In this document: positions 16,017 to 24,654 of the stretch, one piece after another | How positions within the stretch are numbered: the stretch's first letter is position 1 | How the letters are laid out: the number at the start of each line of letters is the position of its first letter | Assembly (NCBI GenBank): GCA_015068985.1 | Contig: SVJL01000013.1 | Coordinates: 1 to 33,034, forward strand | Direction: 5' to 3' | DNA length: 33,034 nucleotides | From: Oscillospiraceae bacterium | GTDB lineage: Bacteria; Bacillota; Clostridia; UMGS1810 | Notes under the pieces: model-generated | What the model was told of the DNA's origin: nothing | Database searches by the model: none | The model's input: only the letters and a program-made list of their open reading frames with translations | Position numbers and translations under genes: made by a program

Positions 16017-17363
16017 TTGGATAATTTAACATATGTTCACTTCATAGGAATTGGCGGCATAAGCATGAGTGCCATTGCCAAAGTTTTAATCCATAACGGC
16101 GTTAAGGTGTCGGGTTCTGACTGCGGCACATCAAAAATCATCGAAGAACTTTGCTCTCTTGGAGCAACGGTTTTCAAAGGTCACAGCGCCGATAACATAA
16201 AAAATCCCGATTTGGTTGTGTATACTGCAGCCATTGCCGAATCTAACCCGGAGCTTCAAAAAGCAAAAGAGCTTGGCATAGAGACCATAGCACGGGCAGA
16301 AATGCTTGGTCGCATTATGAAAAACTACAACAAAGCCATTTCGGTTGCCGGAACCCACGGCAAAACCACCACAACCTCAATGATGACATATGTGTTGATG
16401 AAAGCTATGACCGACCCGACAGTTATGGTTGGAGGCGAGCTCGACATCATAGACGGCAACTTCCGCATAGGCAAAAGTCAATATTTTCTGACCGAATCTT
16501 GCGAATATTGCCGCAGTTTTCTGAGCTTTTTCCCAACAGTCGGCATTGTTTTGAATGTTGAAGAAGACCATCTTGACTACTATACGGACATTGACGACAT
16601 CAAATCTGCCTTTACCGATTTTTGTGCACTGATTCCTACCGACGGTGTATTGGTTGTTAACGCAGACAGTGCAAACACCATGGACTGCCTTGGCAAAGCA
16701 AAAGCCAAACCCATCACCTACGGATTTGACAACGGCGAATATCGTGCCGAAAACCTGACCTTTGACGATTTTGGTTATCCAAGCTTTGATGTTGTCAGAA
16801 ATGGCAAAAAAGAAACCTCTCTCACGCTCAGCGTTGTTGGCCGACATAATGTTATGAATTCCCTTGCGGTATATGCCGCATCTGTGGCAATGGGGCTTGA
16901 AAGTGACACTATAAAGCTTGGCCTCGAAAGCTTCACCGGCACAAAAAGACGCTTTGAAAAAAAAGGTTACTGCAACGGTGCTCTGATTATTGACGACTAC
17001 GCTCACCACCCCACCGAGATTGAAACCACCTTTGCATCAATCAAAAAAATCAAGCACAACACCGTTTGGTGCATTTTTCAACCCCACACCTACACACGTA
17101 CAAAAGCTCTCTTCAACGACTTTGCAAAAGTCCTCTCCAGAGTTGACAGAGTTATTCTTACCAACATTTATGCTGCCAGAGAAAAGGATACCGGTATTGT
17201 GAGCTCAAAACAGCTTTCCGATGCAATCCCCGACAGTAAGTTCATTGCCTCATTTGAAGAAATTGCCGCATACATAAAAAGTGTGGCTCAAAAAGGCGAC
17301 ATCATAATCACTATGGGGGCAGGCAATGTTGTTGACATTTGCGATATGATAAAAGATTGCTGA
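16017..17363 (+). CDS. murC: UDP-N-acetylmuramate--L-alanine ligase
   Basis: MurC (448 residues) adds L-Ala to UDP-MurNAc with ATP, the first peptide step of peptidoglycan synthesis, in the cytoplasm. Seen: N-terminal VHFIGIGGISMSAIA (UDP-binding), ATP loop GTHGKTTT (112-119), ESCEYCRSF and NVEEDHLDYY, then IDDYAHHPTEI and the C-terminal FQPHTYTRT. The start must be TTG at 16017, because a TAA lies two codons upstream and no ATG occurs before the conserved GIGGIS; AAGGAG precedes it by 11 nt. It stands alone, without other mur genes beside it, and ends at a terminator. Confidence 0.97.
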   Translation: MDNLTYVHFIGIGGISMSAIAKVLIHNGVKVSGSDCGTSKIIEELCSLGATVFKGHSADNIKNPDLVVYTAAIAESNPELQKAKELGIETIARAEMLGRIMKNYNKAISVAGTHGKTTTTSMMTYVLMKAMTDPTVMVGGELDIIDGNFRIGKSQYFLTESCEYCRSFLSFFPTVGIVLNVEEDHLDYYTDIDDIKSAFTDFCALIPTDGVLVVNADSANTMDCLGKAKAKPITYGFDNGEYRAENLTFDDFGYPSFDVVRNGKKETSLTLSVVGRHNVMNSLAVYAASVAMGLESDTIKLGLESFTGTKRRFEKKGYCNGALIIDDYAHHPTEIETTFASIKKIKHNTVWCIFQPHTYTRTKALFNDFAKVLSRVDRVILTNIYAAREKDTGIVSSKQLSDAIPDSKFIASFEEIAAYIKSVAQKGDIIITMGAGNVVDICDMIKDC

Positions 17364-17367
17364 AACA

Positions 17368-17409
17368 AAAAAACATCTTAAACCGAAAATTCGATTTAAG
17401 ATGTTTTTT
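17368..17409 (+). terminator. Bidirectional terminator between murC and the exported-protein gene
   Basis: AAAAAACATCTTAAA and TTTAAGATGTTTTTT form a long AT-rich stem. It is symmetrical, so it can end murC (plus) and the mazEF operon (minus). Its arms share ACATCTTA/TAAGATGT with the terminator at 26999-27042. Confidence 0.88.
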
Positions 17410-17420
17410 AATGTGGTTAA

Positions 17421-17903
17421 TTATCTGATAGAATATATTCCGCTGATCATCAAAATACCGTCTGAAAGCATTCTGATGGCGCGCCCGTCATCGAGAGGGA
17501 AAATCAGAAGATGATTTGCCGGAACAGTGCTGCCGTTTGCCAGGTCAACACCTGCGGTTACATCGGCAACGCCGCCTCTGGTTGAAGCAATAATAGAACC
17601 TGCTCCCATGCGTAATATCATCTGACAGCTTTGGCCGCCAACAACTGTTTGACCTTTTGTTACATTAACAACATTAAATACCGAATTAACACTTGTCTGA
17701 CCAATAGATACCGAGCTGCCCGAAACACTCGCAACCTTTGCATCAACATAGCTTTTGAGCTGAGGTATGAGCACATCGTTCAAATATGATTCGGTAATGA
17801 GCGGGTCATCTGCACTACCCGGATTTGCCGCCATTGCCGGTACGCAAAACAGTGCAGCACACAAAATTGATACAACAATTTTTCTGATACTTGTTTTCTT
17901 CAT
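17421..17903 (-). CDS. Conserved exported protein of unknown function
   Basis: A protein of 160 residues. A signal peptide (MKKTSIRKIVVSILCAALFC...AMA) is followed by NPGSADDPLITESYLNDVLI, a helical linker (LIPQLKSYVDAKVASVSG), and a beta-rich C-terminal part with KGQTVVGGQSCQMILRMGAG, TRGGVADVTAGVDLANG and NHLLIFPLDDGRAI. I recall similar clostridial exported proteins beginning PGSxxDPLVTKSY, but know no function. The start is the ATG at 17903 (AAAGGTGG 8 nt upstream). It lies 24 nt after mazF in the same direction and ends at the operon terminator, so it is probably co-transcribed with mazEF. Confidence 0.8.
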   Translation of the reverse strand: MKKTSIRKIVVSILCAALFCVPAMAANPGSADDPLITESYLNDVLIPQLKSYVDAKVASVSGSSVSIGQTSVNSVFNVVNVTKGQTVVGGQSCQMILRMGAGSIIASTRGGVADVTAGVDLANGSTVPANHLLIFPLDDGRAIRMLSDGILMISGIYSIR

Positions 17904-17927
17904 TAGTAAAACCACCTTTTGTAGAAT

Positions 17928-18278
17928 TTAATAGTCGCGTAAATCTAAGCTTATTTTCAAAGCCTCACCAACGAGCGAACAAAGTTCGCCATCGGCGTGG
18001 CCTGTTTTTTCTTTAAGTCGACGTTTGTCGATTGTGCGTATCTGTTCCAGAAGTATGACCGAATCTTTGGACAAACCGTAATCCTCTCCCGAAATTTCAA
18101 TATGGGTGGGGAGCTTAGCTTTGTTTATCTGAGAGGTTATTGCAGCCACAATAACTGTTGGACTGTATTTGTTGCCAACGTCATTCTGAATGATAATAAC
18201 CGGTCTGACTCCACCTTGCTCCGATCCGACAACCGGGCTTAAATCTGCGTAAAAAATATCTCCGCGTTTAACTGTCAA
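17928..18278 (-). CDS. mazF: MazF/EndoA-type mRNA interferase toxin
   Basis: An endoribonuclease of 116 residues that cuts mRNA at short specific sequences; the Bacillus homologue EndoA cuts UACAU. The sequence closely follows Endo[49 protein letters not shown], and [18 protein letters not shown]. The catalytic pair Arg25 and Thr48 is present. The start is taken as the TTG at 18278, one base after the antitoxin stop, giving exactly the EndoA length; a GTG at 18287 would overlap the antitoxin. It is translationally coupled to mazE. Confidence 0.95.
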   Translation of the reverse strand: MTVKRGDIFYADLSPVVGSEQGGVRPVIIIQNDVGNKYSPTVIVAAITSQINKAKLPTHIEISGEDYGLSKDSVILLEQIRTIDKRRLKEKTGHADGELCSLVGEALKISLDLRDY

Positions 18279-18279
18279 T

Positions 18280-18555
18280 CTATTCACACTCCGCAAGCTT
18301 ATCCTCGTAGAGCTGCAGCTGACGGCTATCGGCTTCCAGACAAAAGTCTGAATATTCCAGATTAATCTCCGCCATTTCTTCATAGCCTTTTTTCAGTTTC
18401 CTGACAATTTCGGCTTCTTTCTTTTCTTTAATATAAAGTTTCATCGCCTCGCGAATAAATTCGCTTCTGTTAACGTTTTGAGAGTATGCCATGCTGTCTG
18501 CCTCATCTAAAAGAGAGTCCGGCAAGCTGATCAGTATTTTCTTTTGCCGTGCCAT
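18280..18555 (-). CDS. mazE: MazE/EndoAI-type ribbon-helix-helix antitoxin
   Basis: A protein of 91 residues. The N-terminal ribbon-helix-helix (about 3-45: [20 protein letters not shown]...[14 protein letters not shown]) binds DNA, and the acidic C-terminus ([17 protein letters not shown]) should wrap the toxin as in EndoAI. The start ATG at 18555 gives the natural N-terminus MARQKK; another ATG lies three codons upstream (18564). It has its own strong promoter, whose -10 lies inside an 18-bp perfect palindrome, the likely autoregulatory operator. Confidence 0.92.
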   Translation of the reverse strand: MARQKKILISLPDSLLDEADSMAYSQNVNRSEFIREAMKLYIKEKKEAEIVRKLKKGYEEMAEINLEYSDFCLEADSRQLQLYEDKLAECE

Positions 18556-18592
18556 TAAAACCATGCCCCCAATCCTAAGGTGTAGCTATATT

Positions 18593-18625
18593 ATATATTA
18601 TATAATATATGCGTCGGCTTGTCAA
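18593..18625 (-). promoter_or_regulatory. mazEF promoter with palindromic operator
   Basis: On the minus strand, TTGACA (18620-18625), 17 nt, TATAAT (18597-18602), a perfect sigma-A promoter. ATATATTATATAATATAT (18593-18610) is an 18-bp perfect palindrome over the -10, suitable for MazE binding. The rest of 18626-18786, where alr would be expected, holds no gene. Confidence 0.85.
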
Positions 18626-18786
18626 ATACACTTTATGCCAAATAAAACAAAAAGTGATTTCACCAAAAGTGCGGGGGGAGATATGTAGTCATGGCTATAC
18701 AACTGCTGCACTACGGTGATTATATTATTACCTGTTTTTTTGGCTTTTATAACTTTTTTATAATGTCAATCAAAATCGTTTCTTGG

Positions 18787-19359
18787 TCAGCAAAACTTAA
18801 ATTCTTCAAAAATTATCTCAGTATTCATAAACCCGTCTTTCCCAAACACCTGCATTCTCAGTGGAGCCGCTGTTTCATTGCTCACCCACAACTTCATTCT
18901 GGCACAATTTTCGCTTGGGTTCATAACATCACACTCCAAAAGAGTTGCCTCAGTTTCCCCGCCCGGTGCAGAAACCGAAAGAGACGTGCTTTCCGATTCG
19001 TAGTAGCTTTTGAAAAAGGTGTTGACAAAAATGCTCATATCATCGCCCGATGTGGGAGCCTCCAACACATTTTCACCCTTGGAAATCACTGTTTTGTCGG
19101 GGAATATGTCGATTTTCATATCGTCAGACATCACACTGTAGAGATTGTTTTTCCGGTCGTAGTCGACAGTGCAGTCATAGGCATTCTGCCCACCGGAAGT
19201 GTAGGCTATCACTTTGCATCTTGCACTGTAGCTTTCAACGTCATAATAGGCTGAATGAACTCTTTTGTGAATGTTTTCCTGAGTTGAAATCTCACCACCG
19301 CATCCGGCGGTGCTTATCAGAAGTAAAAGCATGGCAAAAAACAGTGCCGTCTTTTTCAA
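18787..19359 (-). CDS. GerS-like lipoprotein (LolA-type fold)
   Basis: A lipoprotein of 190 residues; lipobox LISTAGC with lipidated Cys20. The rest is beta-rich: YYDVESYSARCKVIAYTSGG, YDCTVDYDRKNNLYSVMSDD, CARMKLWVSNETAAPLRMQVF. This alternation of strands, resembling LolA-type lipoprotein carriers, occurs in clostridial germination lipoprotein GerS, whose gene precedes alr and is needed for cortex breakdown in Clostridioides difficile. The link is inferred from type and from nnrD and mazEF as neighbours; here alr is missing. The start is TTG at 19359 after AAGGAG (9 nt); an in-frame TGA three codons upstream excludes others. Confidence 0.7.
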   Translation of the reverse strand: MKKTALFFAMLLLLISTAGCGGEISTQENIHKRVHSAYYDVESYSARCKVIAYTSGGQNAYDCTVDYDRKNNLYSVMSDDMKIDIFPDKTVISKGENVLEAPTSGDDMSIFVNTFFKSYYESESTSLSVSAPGGETEATLLECDVMNPSENCARMKLWVSNETAAPLRMQVFGKDGFMNTEIIFEEFKFC

Positions 19360-19386
19360 ACCGCTTCACTCCTTGAAAATACTGCT

Positions 19387-20337
19387 CTAAATCTTCATTT
19401 CGTCCTGAGTTTCTTTTATAGCATACATCATACAGTTAATTATATCGCCGGGAATCAAGGAATATTCACCTGTTTTTTGAACAGCAATATCTGCCGCCAG
19501 TGAATGAAAAAATACGCCCGCTAAGGCTGCCAACTCAGGCGTGCACCCCTGAGCCAAAAAGGAAGCAATTGCACCTGCCAGAACATCTCCGGAACCGCCT
19601 TTTGCCATGCCCGCATTTCCCAGTGCATTAACATAAAGCTCTCCGTTTGGCAATGCAACCAATGTGCGATGCGATTTTAGCACAACAGTGCACCCATGGT
19701 CGGTGGCAAAGCTTTTTGCAAGGCGGTCGCCGTTTTTTATAACATCTTCGATTTCGTACCCCCCAAGGCGCGCAAACTCACCAATGTGAGGCGTGATAAT
19801 AACAGGCATCGCCGCATTTTTCAACGCTTCTTTATTGCCCACCAGAGCATTCAGACCGTCGGCATCAATAACCAAAGGAACCGTGCTTTCCTCTGTAAGC
19901 TCTCCCACAAGCCGACGCAAATCGGGTGATTGAGCCAAGCCGGGGCCAAGCAAAAATGCAGTGCTTTGGTTAAGCTTATCTGCAATAGCATTTTTGGCAC
20001 TGTAGCTAATCTTGCCATATTCAGACAAAACCGGAAGAGTCATAGCTTCTGTGAGCTTAATTTCAAAAATAGTGTTGAGTTCTTTGGCACAAGCCAATGT
20101 CACAAGACCGCATCCGCAACGCATAGCAGAAAGAACGCTGAGCGTTGCAGCTCCGGTCATCCCCTCCGAACCTGCACAAACAAGAAGCTTGCCACAGCTG
20201 CCCTTATGAACATCTGCAGGTTTTTTTGCCACACTTTTGGCAATCAGCTCTTTTGTTATAACATTTGTTCCGGCAAAACTTTTTATTTTTTTCATTGCCA
20301 TTTTGTAGCTTATTTTAATATTACCGTAATCATACAT
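19387..20337 (-). CDS. nnrD: ADP-dependent NAD(P)H-hydrate dehydratase
   Basis: A repair enzyme of 316 residues that converts damaged S-NAD(P)H hydrate back to NAD(P)H using ADP. The ribokinase-like CARKD domain shows KGSCGKLLVCAGSEGMTGAATLS, AMRCGCGLVTLA, LLGPGL, VIDADGLNAL, ITPHIGEFARL and the phosphate-binding GNAGMAKGGSGDVLAG. The N-terminal epimerase domain of bifunctional Nnr is absent, although about 30 extra residues precede the dehydratase. The start ATG at 20337 has AAAGGA 9 nt upstream; a later Met (MKKIKS, residue 15) is possible. It follows the two-TM protein gene after 14 nt. Confidence 0.93.
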   Translation of the reverse strand: MYDYGNIKISYKMAMKKIKSFAGTNVITKELIAKSVAKKPADVHKGSCGKLLVCAGSEGMTGAATLSVLSAMRCGCGLVTLACAKELNTIFEIKLTEAMTLPVLSEYGKISYSAKNAIADKLNQSTAFLLGPGLAQSPDLRRLVGELTEESTVPLVIDADGLNALVGNKEALKNAAMPVIITPHIGEFARLGGYEIEDVIKNGDRLAKSFATDHGCTVVLKSHRTLVALPNGELYVNALGNAGMAKGGSGDVLAGAIASFLAQGCTPELAALAGVFFHSLAADIAVQKTGEYSLIPGDIINCMMYAIKETQDEMKI

Positions 20338-20351
20338 ACACGCAATTCCTT

Positions 20352-20873
20352 TTATTCACCTATCACTCTTGGACAATACACTCTGAATATGTCGATCATT
20401 TTTTGTGTCGGGTTAAAAATAAGCTTTATTTTCTGACCGTTTTTGAAAAACACGGCATAATAATCCTGATGAACCGAAGAGTTAGCAGATGCGTCAATTA
20501 TGCGTGCAAATTCTTTTTTGTCAAGTCTTTCATCTCCGGCATCTCCCACCTTGCCAAAGGCAATAAAAGATTTGGAGTGAATGGTAATCATACGTTTACG
20601 CTTTTTTCGGTGTGTTATTTTGTCAACATCAAGCTCACCGTTGGTAAGGATATATTCAAATTCAACATCATAAGAGGCAACAACCCGATATGCACCATAA
20701 AAGAGAGCCGCCACTGCCAAGGGCAGAGCCGACAATGCCACGGGAAAGAAAACAAGAATTATTGCCGCAATCAGCAGCGACACTATTAATGCAGCTATAA
20801 AAATCAGTATGCTTTTTACAATTGCTATGCCTTTCTTTTTTTGTTTGACCATGTATTCTACAAAACTATCCAT
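20352..20873 (-). CDS. Two-TM membrane protein, DUF6106-like
   Basis: A protein of 173 residues. After a short basic N-terminus come two adjacent membrane helices (about 18-42 and 44-65), then a cytoplasmic beta-rich domain: VEFEYILTNGELDVDKITHRKKRKRMITI, with later strands DYYAVFFKNGQKIKLIFNP and a helix QKMIDIFRVY. This recalls the clostridial DUF6106 family (from memory) or a PH-like membrane-tethered domain. Function is unknown. The gene at 29780-30271 has the same plan. The ribosome binding site is AAGGAGG. It is first in the unit with nnrD. Confidence 0.8.
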   Translation of the reverse strand: MDSFVEYMVKQKKKGIAIVKSILIFIAALIVSLLIAAIILVFFPVALSALPLAVAALFYGAYRVVASYDVEFEYILTNGELDVDKITHRKKRKRMITIHSKSFIAFGKVGDAGDERLDKKEFARIIDASANSSVHQDYYAVFFKNGQKIKLIFNPTQKMIDIFRVYCPRVIGE

Positions 20874-20936
20874 ATGCTCCTCCTTTGATTATGTAGGTAA
20901 TTTGTTATAAGATGAATACTTTTACTGATTTTTATC

Positions 20937-20965
20937 ATTTTAACACAAAACTCATTTTAAATCAA
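20937..20965 (-). promoter_or_regulatory. Possible promoter of the two-TM protein-nnrD-lipoprotein unit
   Basis: On the minus strand, TTGATT (20960-20965), 17 nt, TAAAAT (20937-20942). It overlaps the stop codon of the deacetylase gene upstream. The consensus match is moderate. Confidence 0.5.
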
Positions 20966-21825
20966 TAGTCCGAAAGCAATTGCGATGCCGATTTTTCCGG
21001 TGTGCGGTTAAATCTTTTGAGCATATAAAGACTGTCTTTGCTTCTTGTTATTATGTTATAGCCCTCGGCACAGCTAAAGGTTATTCTGTAACCGCAACAC
21101 TTAAGTATTGCCTTAGCTTCCTTGCTAACACTGCCAAATGGATAGGCATATGCTATCGGAGCCTTGCCGGTGGCTTTTTTTATGGCACAGTGTGCCCTTT
21201 GCAAATCTTCAAAAAAATTCTGACGGTATTCTGCCTCCGATTCTTCCGTTGCTTTTGAACTACCCTTGCGTCCGTTTTGCAGAGAGTGCATATTGTAAGA
21301 ATGATTCTGAACATCAACCGTGCCGCTATCCGACATTTCCGAAAGTTGTTCCCATGTCATATGAGCATAAGCAGTGTTAGCATCGGGATATTGGGTGTGA
21401 TAGTCACTATAGTAGGCTATTGGAGACACAACTGCTTTGGCATTATATTTTTGAAGGAGCGGATAAGCAAAGGCATAATTGTTGAGATAGCCATCGTCAA
21501 AGGTGAGCATAACGGACTTTTGCGGCAAAGGAACACCGTAGTCACAAAAATTTATGAGCTCTTTTGTTGTGACAAATTCAAATCCGCTCTCTTTTAGAAA
21601 AATCAAATCTTTTTCAAAGCTTGAAGCATTAAGCACATATGTGCTTTCCTTTCCGGCAGCATTAAACCCGTGATACATTAGTATTGCAAGCTTAGGCTCA
21701 CTCTCCTCACCCGAAACGTGAGTTGATTTTGTGATGTTTCCGCCAACGCAGAACAAAAGAACCGAAGCTATAGCAACAATCACAAAACAAGAACGGAATA
21801 TTTTAAGCTTAATTTTACGCAACAA
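20962..21825 (-). CDS. Membrane-anchored polysaccharide deacetylase (NodB domain)
   Basis: A protein of 287 residues, anchored by an N-terminal signal/TM segment (about 8-28). The carbohydrate esterase 4 domain has AILMYHGF (46-53), motif 1 LTFDDGY (Asp110/Asp111), motif 2 HSYNMH (zinc ligands His175 and His180) and AYPFGSVS. It should deacetylate peptidoglycan or another wall glycan outside the membrane. The start is TTG at 21825 (weak GGTGGTGAG site); an in-frame TGA lies two codons upstream, so no earlier start exists. A sigma-E-like promoter just upstream suggests a sporulation role, as for PdaA/PdaB-type enzymes. Confidence 0.9.
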   Translation of the reverse strand: MLRKIKLKIFRSCFVIVAIASVLLFCVGGNITKSTHVSGEESEPKLAILMYHGFNAAGKESTYVLNASSFEKDLIFLKESGFEFVTTKELINFCDYGVPLPQKSVMLTFDDGYLNNYAFAYPLLQKYNAKAVVSPIAYYSDYHTQYPDANTAYAHMTWEQLSEMSDSGTVDVQNHSYNMHSLQNGRKGSSKATEESEAEYRQNFFEDLQRAHCAIKKATGKAPIAYAYPFGSVSKEAKAILKCCGYRITFSCAEGYNIITRSKDSLYMLKRFNRTPEKSASQLLSDY

Positions 21826-21843
21826 AACTCACCACCGCTTCTA

Positions 21844-21872
21844 TATGTATGACGGAAAATATAGTTTTATTC
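21844..21872 (-). promoter_or_regulatory. Sigma-E-like promoter of the deacetylase gene
   Basis: On the minus strand, GAATAAA (21866-21872), 14 nt, CATACATA (21844-21851). The sigma-E consensus is about kmATATT-14-CATACAnT, so most -10 bases and the ATA of the -35 match. The leader would be only about 10 nt. Confidence 0.45.
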
Positions 21873-21901
21873 AGTTCCGCATATTCATGCTCCAAAAAAC
21901 A

Positions 21902-21938
21902 AAGGGTGCCAAAACTCTTATGAGTTTCTGCACCCCTT
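21902..21938 (-). terminator. Terminator of the SLH protein gene
   Basis: AAGGGTGC and GCACCC-CTT pair, with an inner AACTC/GAGTT helix; on the minus strand TTTGTTTTTTGG follows. Confidence 0.85.
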
Positions 21939-21978
21939 GCATTATAAAAAAGGAGATTGTTTTGTTATTGTCCGGTTG

Positions 21979-24552
21979 TTATTTTACAACTACAATTTCT
22001 TTTACCTCATCTTTAAAGACTTTGATAAACACTCTTGAACCGTCATTATCATGCACACTGATATCAGACGCATCGCCAACGCTTACTTTCGTCTTGGAAC
22101 GTGATGAATCATACACATAAACCGTAGCATCATCGAAGCTGTAGTTTTCTGTTTTACCACCGTTTACAGTAACATTAACAGAATCAGAAAATTTCTTAAC
22201 AACCTTACCATAAACAGTTGTGAGATTATCGGAAATTTTGTTTTTAAATTCTGTGCCTTTTTCTGATACATTGAAAAGAACTGTTATTGCATCAACCTCT
22301 CCCGATGCATTTGTTCTGTATTGAATAACATCACCCTGAGAGATAAGAGAACCGTTTCCTTTCACAAAGGTTTTGTCATTCTCGGAAACAAGAGTAATTT
22401 CTTTTCCGCCACTTAATGCATACACTTTGTGAACAGTGTCTTCATCTTCATTTTTGGTTGTTGTTACTCTATCGATAAGAGCAATAGCAGATTCCTCGTC
22501 TGCCTTAGCATCGGAATTGGTTACAATAATTACTCCTGCCTTATAGTTTTCGGTAACGTCAAACACCAACACGTTATATAATCCGCCATCTGTGAACAGA
22601 CTCTTGTCTCTCACTGCATAGTCATTAATTGAACCGTTTTCGGGAATATCAAAAACAACGGTGTCGGCACCAACGGTTATGCTCATTTCGGATGATATAA
22701 GCTTGGAAGATGATGCACGATACACAACAGAATCTTCCTCAAGGTTTAAAAGAAACTCGTTTTCATTGATCGAAAGAGATTCTTTATAGGTGTTGATTCT
22801 TGTTACAATTCCTTTTGCGTTTGTTTCGTAGGTTATGAGCTTTTTGCCTGAGCCAATTGCTTCAAGAGCTTCTTCGGGGCTAAGGCCGGTGCGTGAATTA
22901 ACTCTTATTTTGTTGCCGGACGAAAGAATCTCTTCCTTTCCGTCTTTGGTGAATAGTTTTATGTTGAGCACTTTGTCCATACCTGTTGAAACCGCAGCAT
23001 TCTCAAGAAATGCATAGTTTGAGCTCTTAACGGTTTTTCCGTCGAAGGCTGCAATCTTGCCCTCATAGTCAAGGTAGAATCTGCCCTCTGTGCCAAGTGT
23101 GAGAGAGTCGGTGTAGTTGGCTGCTGTCTTATATTTTTTACCGCCAACGTAAACATAGGTGTTATCTTTTTCTTCAACCTTACCTTCAATTGCATTGTTC
23201 ACGGCAACGGCATAAACAAGCTCACCATCTTCGCTTTTTGTTACTGTGAGAACATCCCACTCTTTAAGGTCTTCGAGCTCAGCTGCTTCGCCGCCTTTTT
23301 CCAAAACAACGGTCTTTGTTTCGTCATCTGTTTTGAGCTCCAGAGTGCCCATGTTGTATTTGTCGGTAATCTTATTGGAAGAGGGATACACCTGATCAAC
23401 AACATAGTTCACTGTTTCATTAACAAATGCTACTTCATAGCGGTTGTTACCGTCTGAATCCAGAAGAACAATATTTCCCGACTCAATAACATCAAACTTC
23501 TCTTTTGCCGCTGCCTTGCCGTTATAGATTATCTGTGCATCAGACGAAAGTGTTGCTTTGATAGTTTTTGTTCTGATATCAGAATCGGCATAATAGCTTA
23601 CAGACATTGCAGATGATGAGTTATCTACGCTTGCAATATTGTCAGCATTAATGGTTATTGTTTTGTTTTTGCCCTCAGAGGGAACAATGGCAATAAGAGT
23701 GCGGCGTTTGTTGCCGGTCTCTTTTTTTACGTATGCATCAACCTCAAAGCCAAGCACATTTCTTACATCTGCCTTTCCAATGTTATATACTTTGCCATCT
23801 ATGCTGATTTCATTTTTCAAAAGCGGTGCTGCTCCGTCAATAACAGAAGATGCTACCGCTTCGACCTTACCGTTTATAAGCTCGGTGTCGAGCTTGTCGG
23901 CAAGAAGGGTTTTGTCGGTTACTTCATAGTTAACATTTGTGCCAAAGCCTGTCTGCTCCATAAGATTTATGGTAAGAGCGTTGTAGGCGAGCTTTGCCAC
24001 ATCTCCTCTAGAAATGAGCTTATCGGAGCTACCGCTCACACCCTTGGAAAGACCTATGCTGCTTGCAGTGGCAATAAACCCTGTGGGGAATCCACCTTTA
24101 GAAAGTGCCTGAGGTTCGTACCCAAGAGCTCTCACAAGAATTGTTATTGCTTCGCTATATTTTATCTGATCGTCAGGTCTGAAGGTGCCCACGTCGTCGC
24201 CAATAACAAGCTTTTGCGCTGTTGCCACGTTTATGAATCCGTTTGCCCAATGATTTTTATCAACATCGGGATAAAACGAAACATCCGAAGAAGACTCTGC
24301 CGCTTTGGCAAGCCCCATAAGAGCAACACCAACCTTGGCAACCTCCGATCTGATAATAGGATCATTTGGTCTGAAGGCACCTGTGCCGGCATCGCCAACC
24401 ATAATTTCAAGAGCGCCAAGAATGGTGGCTTCGGTTTCGATACTTGTGCCAACGGCATCGGAAGGAACAGATGCAAACGACACTGATGCAAACATTGATG
24501 CAGCTAATACTGTTGCAACAAATGATGATATAAGCTTTTTAAACTTATTCAT
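21979..24552 (-). CDS. Large S-layer homology (SLH) domain protein
   Basis: An exported protein of 857 residues. The signal peptide ends near Ala28 (MASVSFA region). Three SLH repeats at about 35-82, 90-146 and 155-200 (TGAFRPNDPIIRSEVAKV; FYPDVDKNHWANGFINVA...GTFRPDDQIKYSEAI; SSDKLISRGDVAKLAYNAL) would attach it to pyruvylated wall polymer. The remaining 650 residues are acidic, beta-strand rich and repetitive in style (short K/E/D-rich strands such as TVVLEKGGEAAELEDLKEWDVLTV) with no recognised domain. It may be a structural S-layer-type or surface protein. The ribosome binding site is AAGGAGG. It is monocistronic with its own promoter and terminator. Confidence 0.9.
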   Translation of the reverse strand: MNKFKKLISSFVATVLAASMFASVSFASVPSDAVGTSIETEATILGALEIMVGDAGTGAFRPNDPIIRSEVAKVGVALMGLAKAAESSSDVSFYPDVDKNHWANGFINVATAQKLVIGDDVGTFRPDDQIKYSEAITILVRALGYEPQALSKGGFPTGFIATASSIGLSKGVSGSSDKLISRGDVAKLAYNALTINLMEQTGFGTNVNYEVTDKTLLADKLDTELINGKVEAVASSVIDGAAPLLKNEISIDGKVYNIGKADVRNVLGFEVDAYVKKETGNKRRTLIAIVPSEGKNKTITINADNIASVDNSSSAMSVSYYADSDIRTKTIKATLSSDAQIIYNGKAAAKEKFDVIESGNIVLLDSDGNNRYEVAFVNETVNYVVDQVYPSSNKITDKYNMGTLELKTDDETKTVVLEKGGEAAELEDLKEWDVLTVTKSEDGELVYAVAVNNAIEGKVEEKDNTYVYVGGKKYKTAANYTDSLTLGTEGRFYLDYEGKIAAFDGKTVKSSNYAFLENAAVSTGMDKVLNIKLFTKDGKEEILSSGNKIRVNSRTGLSPEEALEAIGSGKKLITYETNAKGIVTRINTYKESLSINENEFLLNLEEDSVVYRASSSKLISSEMSITVGADTVVFDIPENGSINDYAVRDKSLFTDGGLYNVLVFDVTENYKAGVIIVTNSDAKADEESAIALIDRVTTTKNEDEDTVHKVYALSGGKEITLVSENDKTFVKGNGSLISQGDVIQYRTNASGEVDAITVLFNVSEKGTEFKNKISDNLTTVYGKVVKKFSDSVNVTVNGGKTENYSFDDATVYVYDSSRSKTKVSVGDASDISVHDNDGSRVFIKVFKDEVKEIVVVK

Positions 24553-24625
24553 TTAATGCTTCCTCCTTATTTTTTTCTGACACAAAAAAACATTTTTTTG
24601 CTTTTTCTGTCAATCCTCGAGATAT

Positions 24626-24654
24626 ATCTTATCGTATATACAATCGGATATCAA
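24626..24654 (-). promoter_or_regulatory. Promoter of the SLH protein gene
   Basis: On the minus strand, TTGATA (24649-24654), 17 nt, TAAGAT (24626-24631). A leader of about 70 nt contains T7 and A7 runs. Confidence 0.65.
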
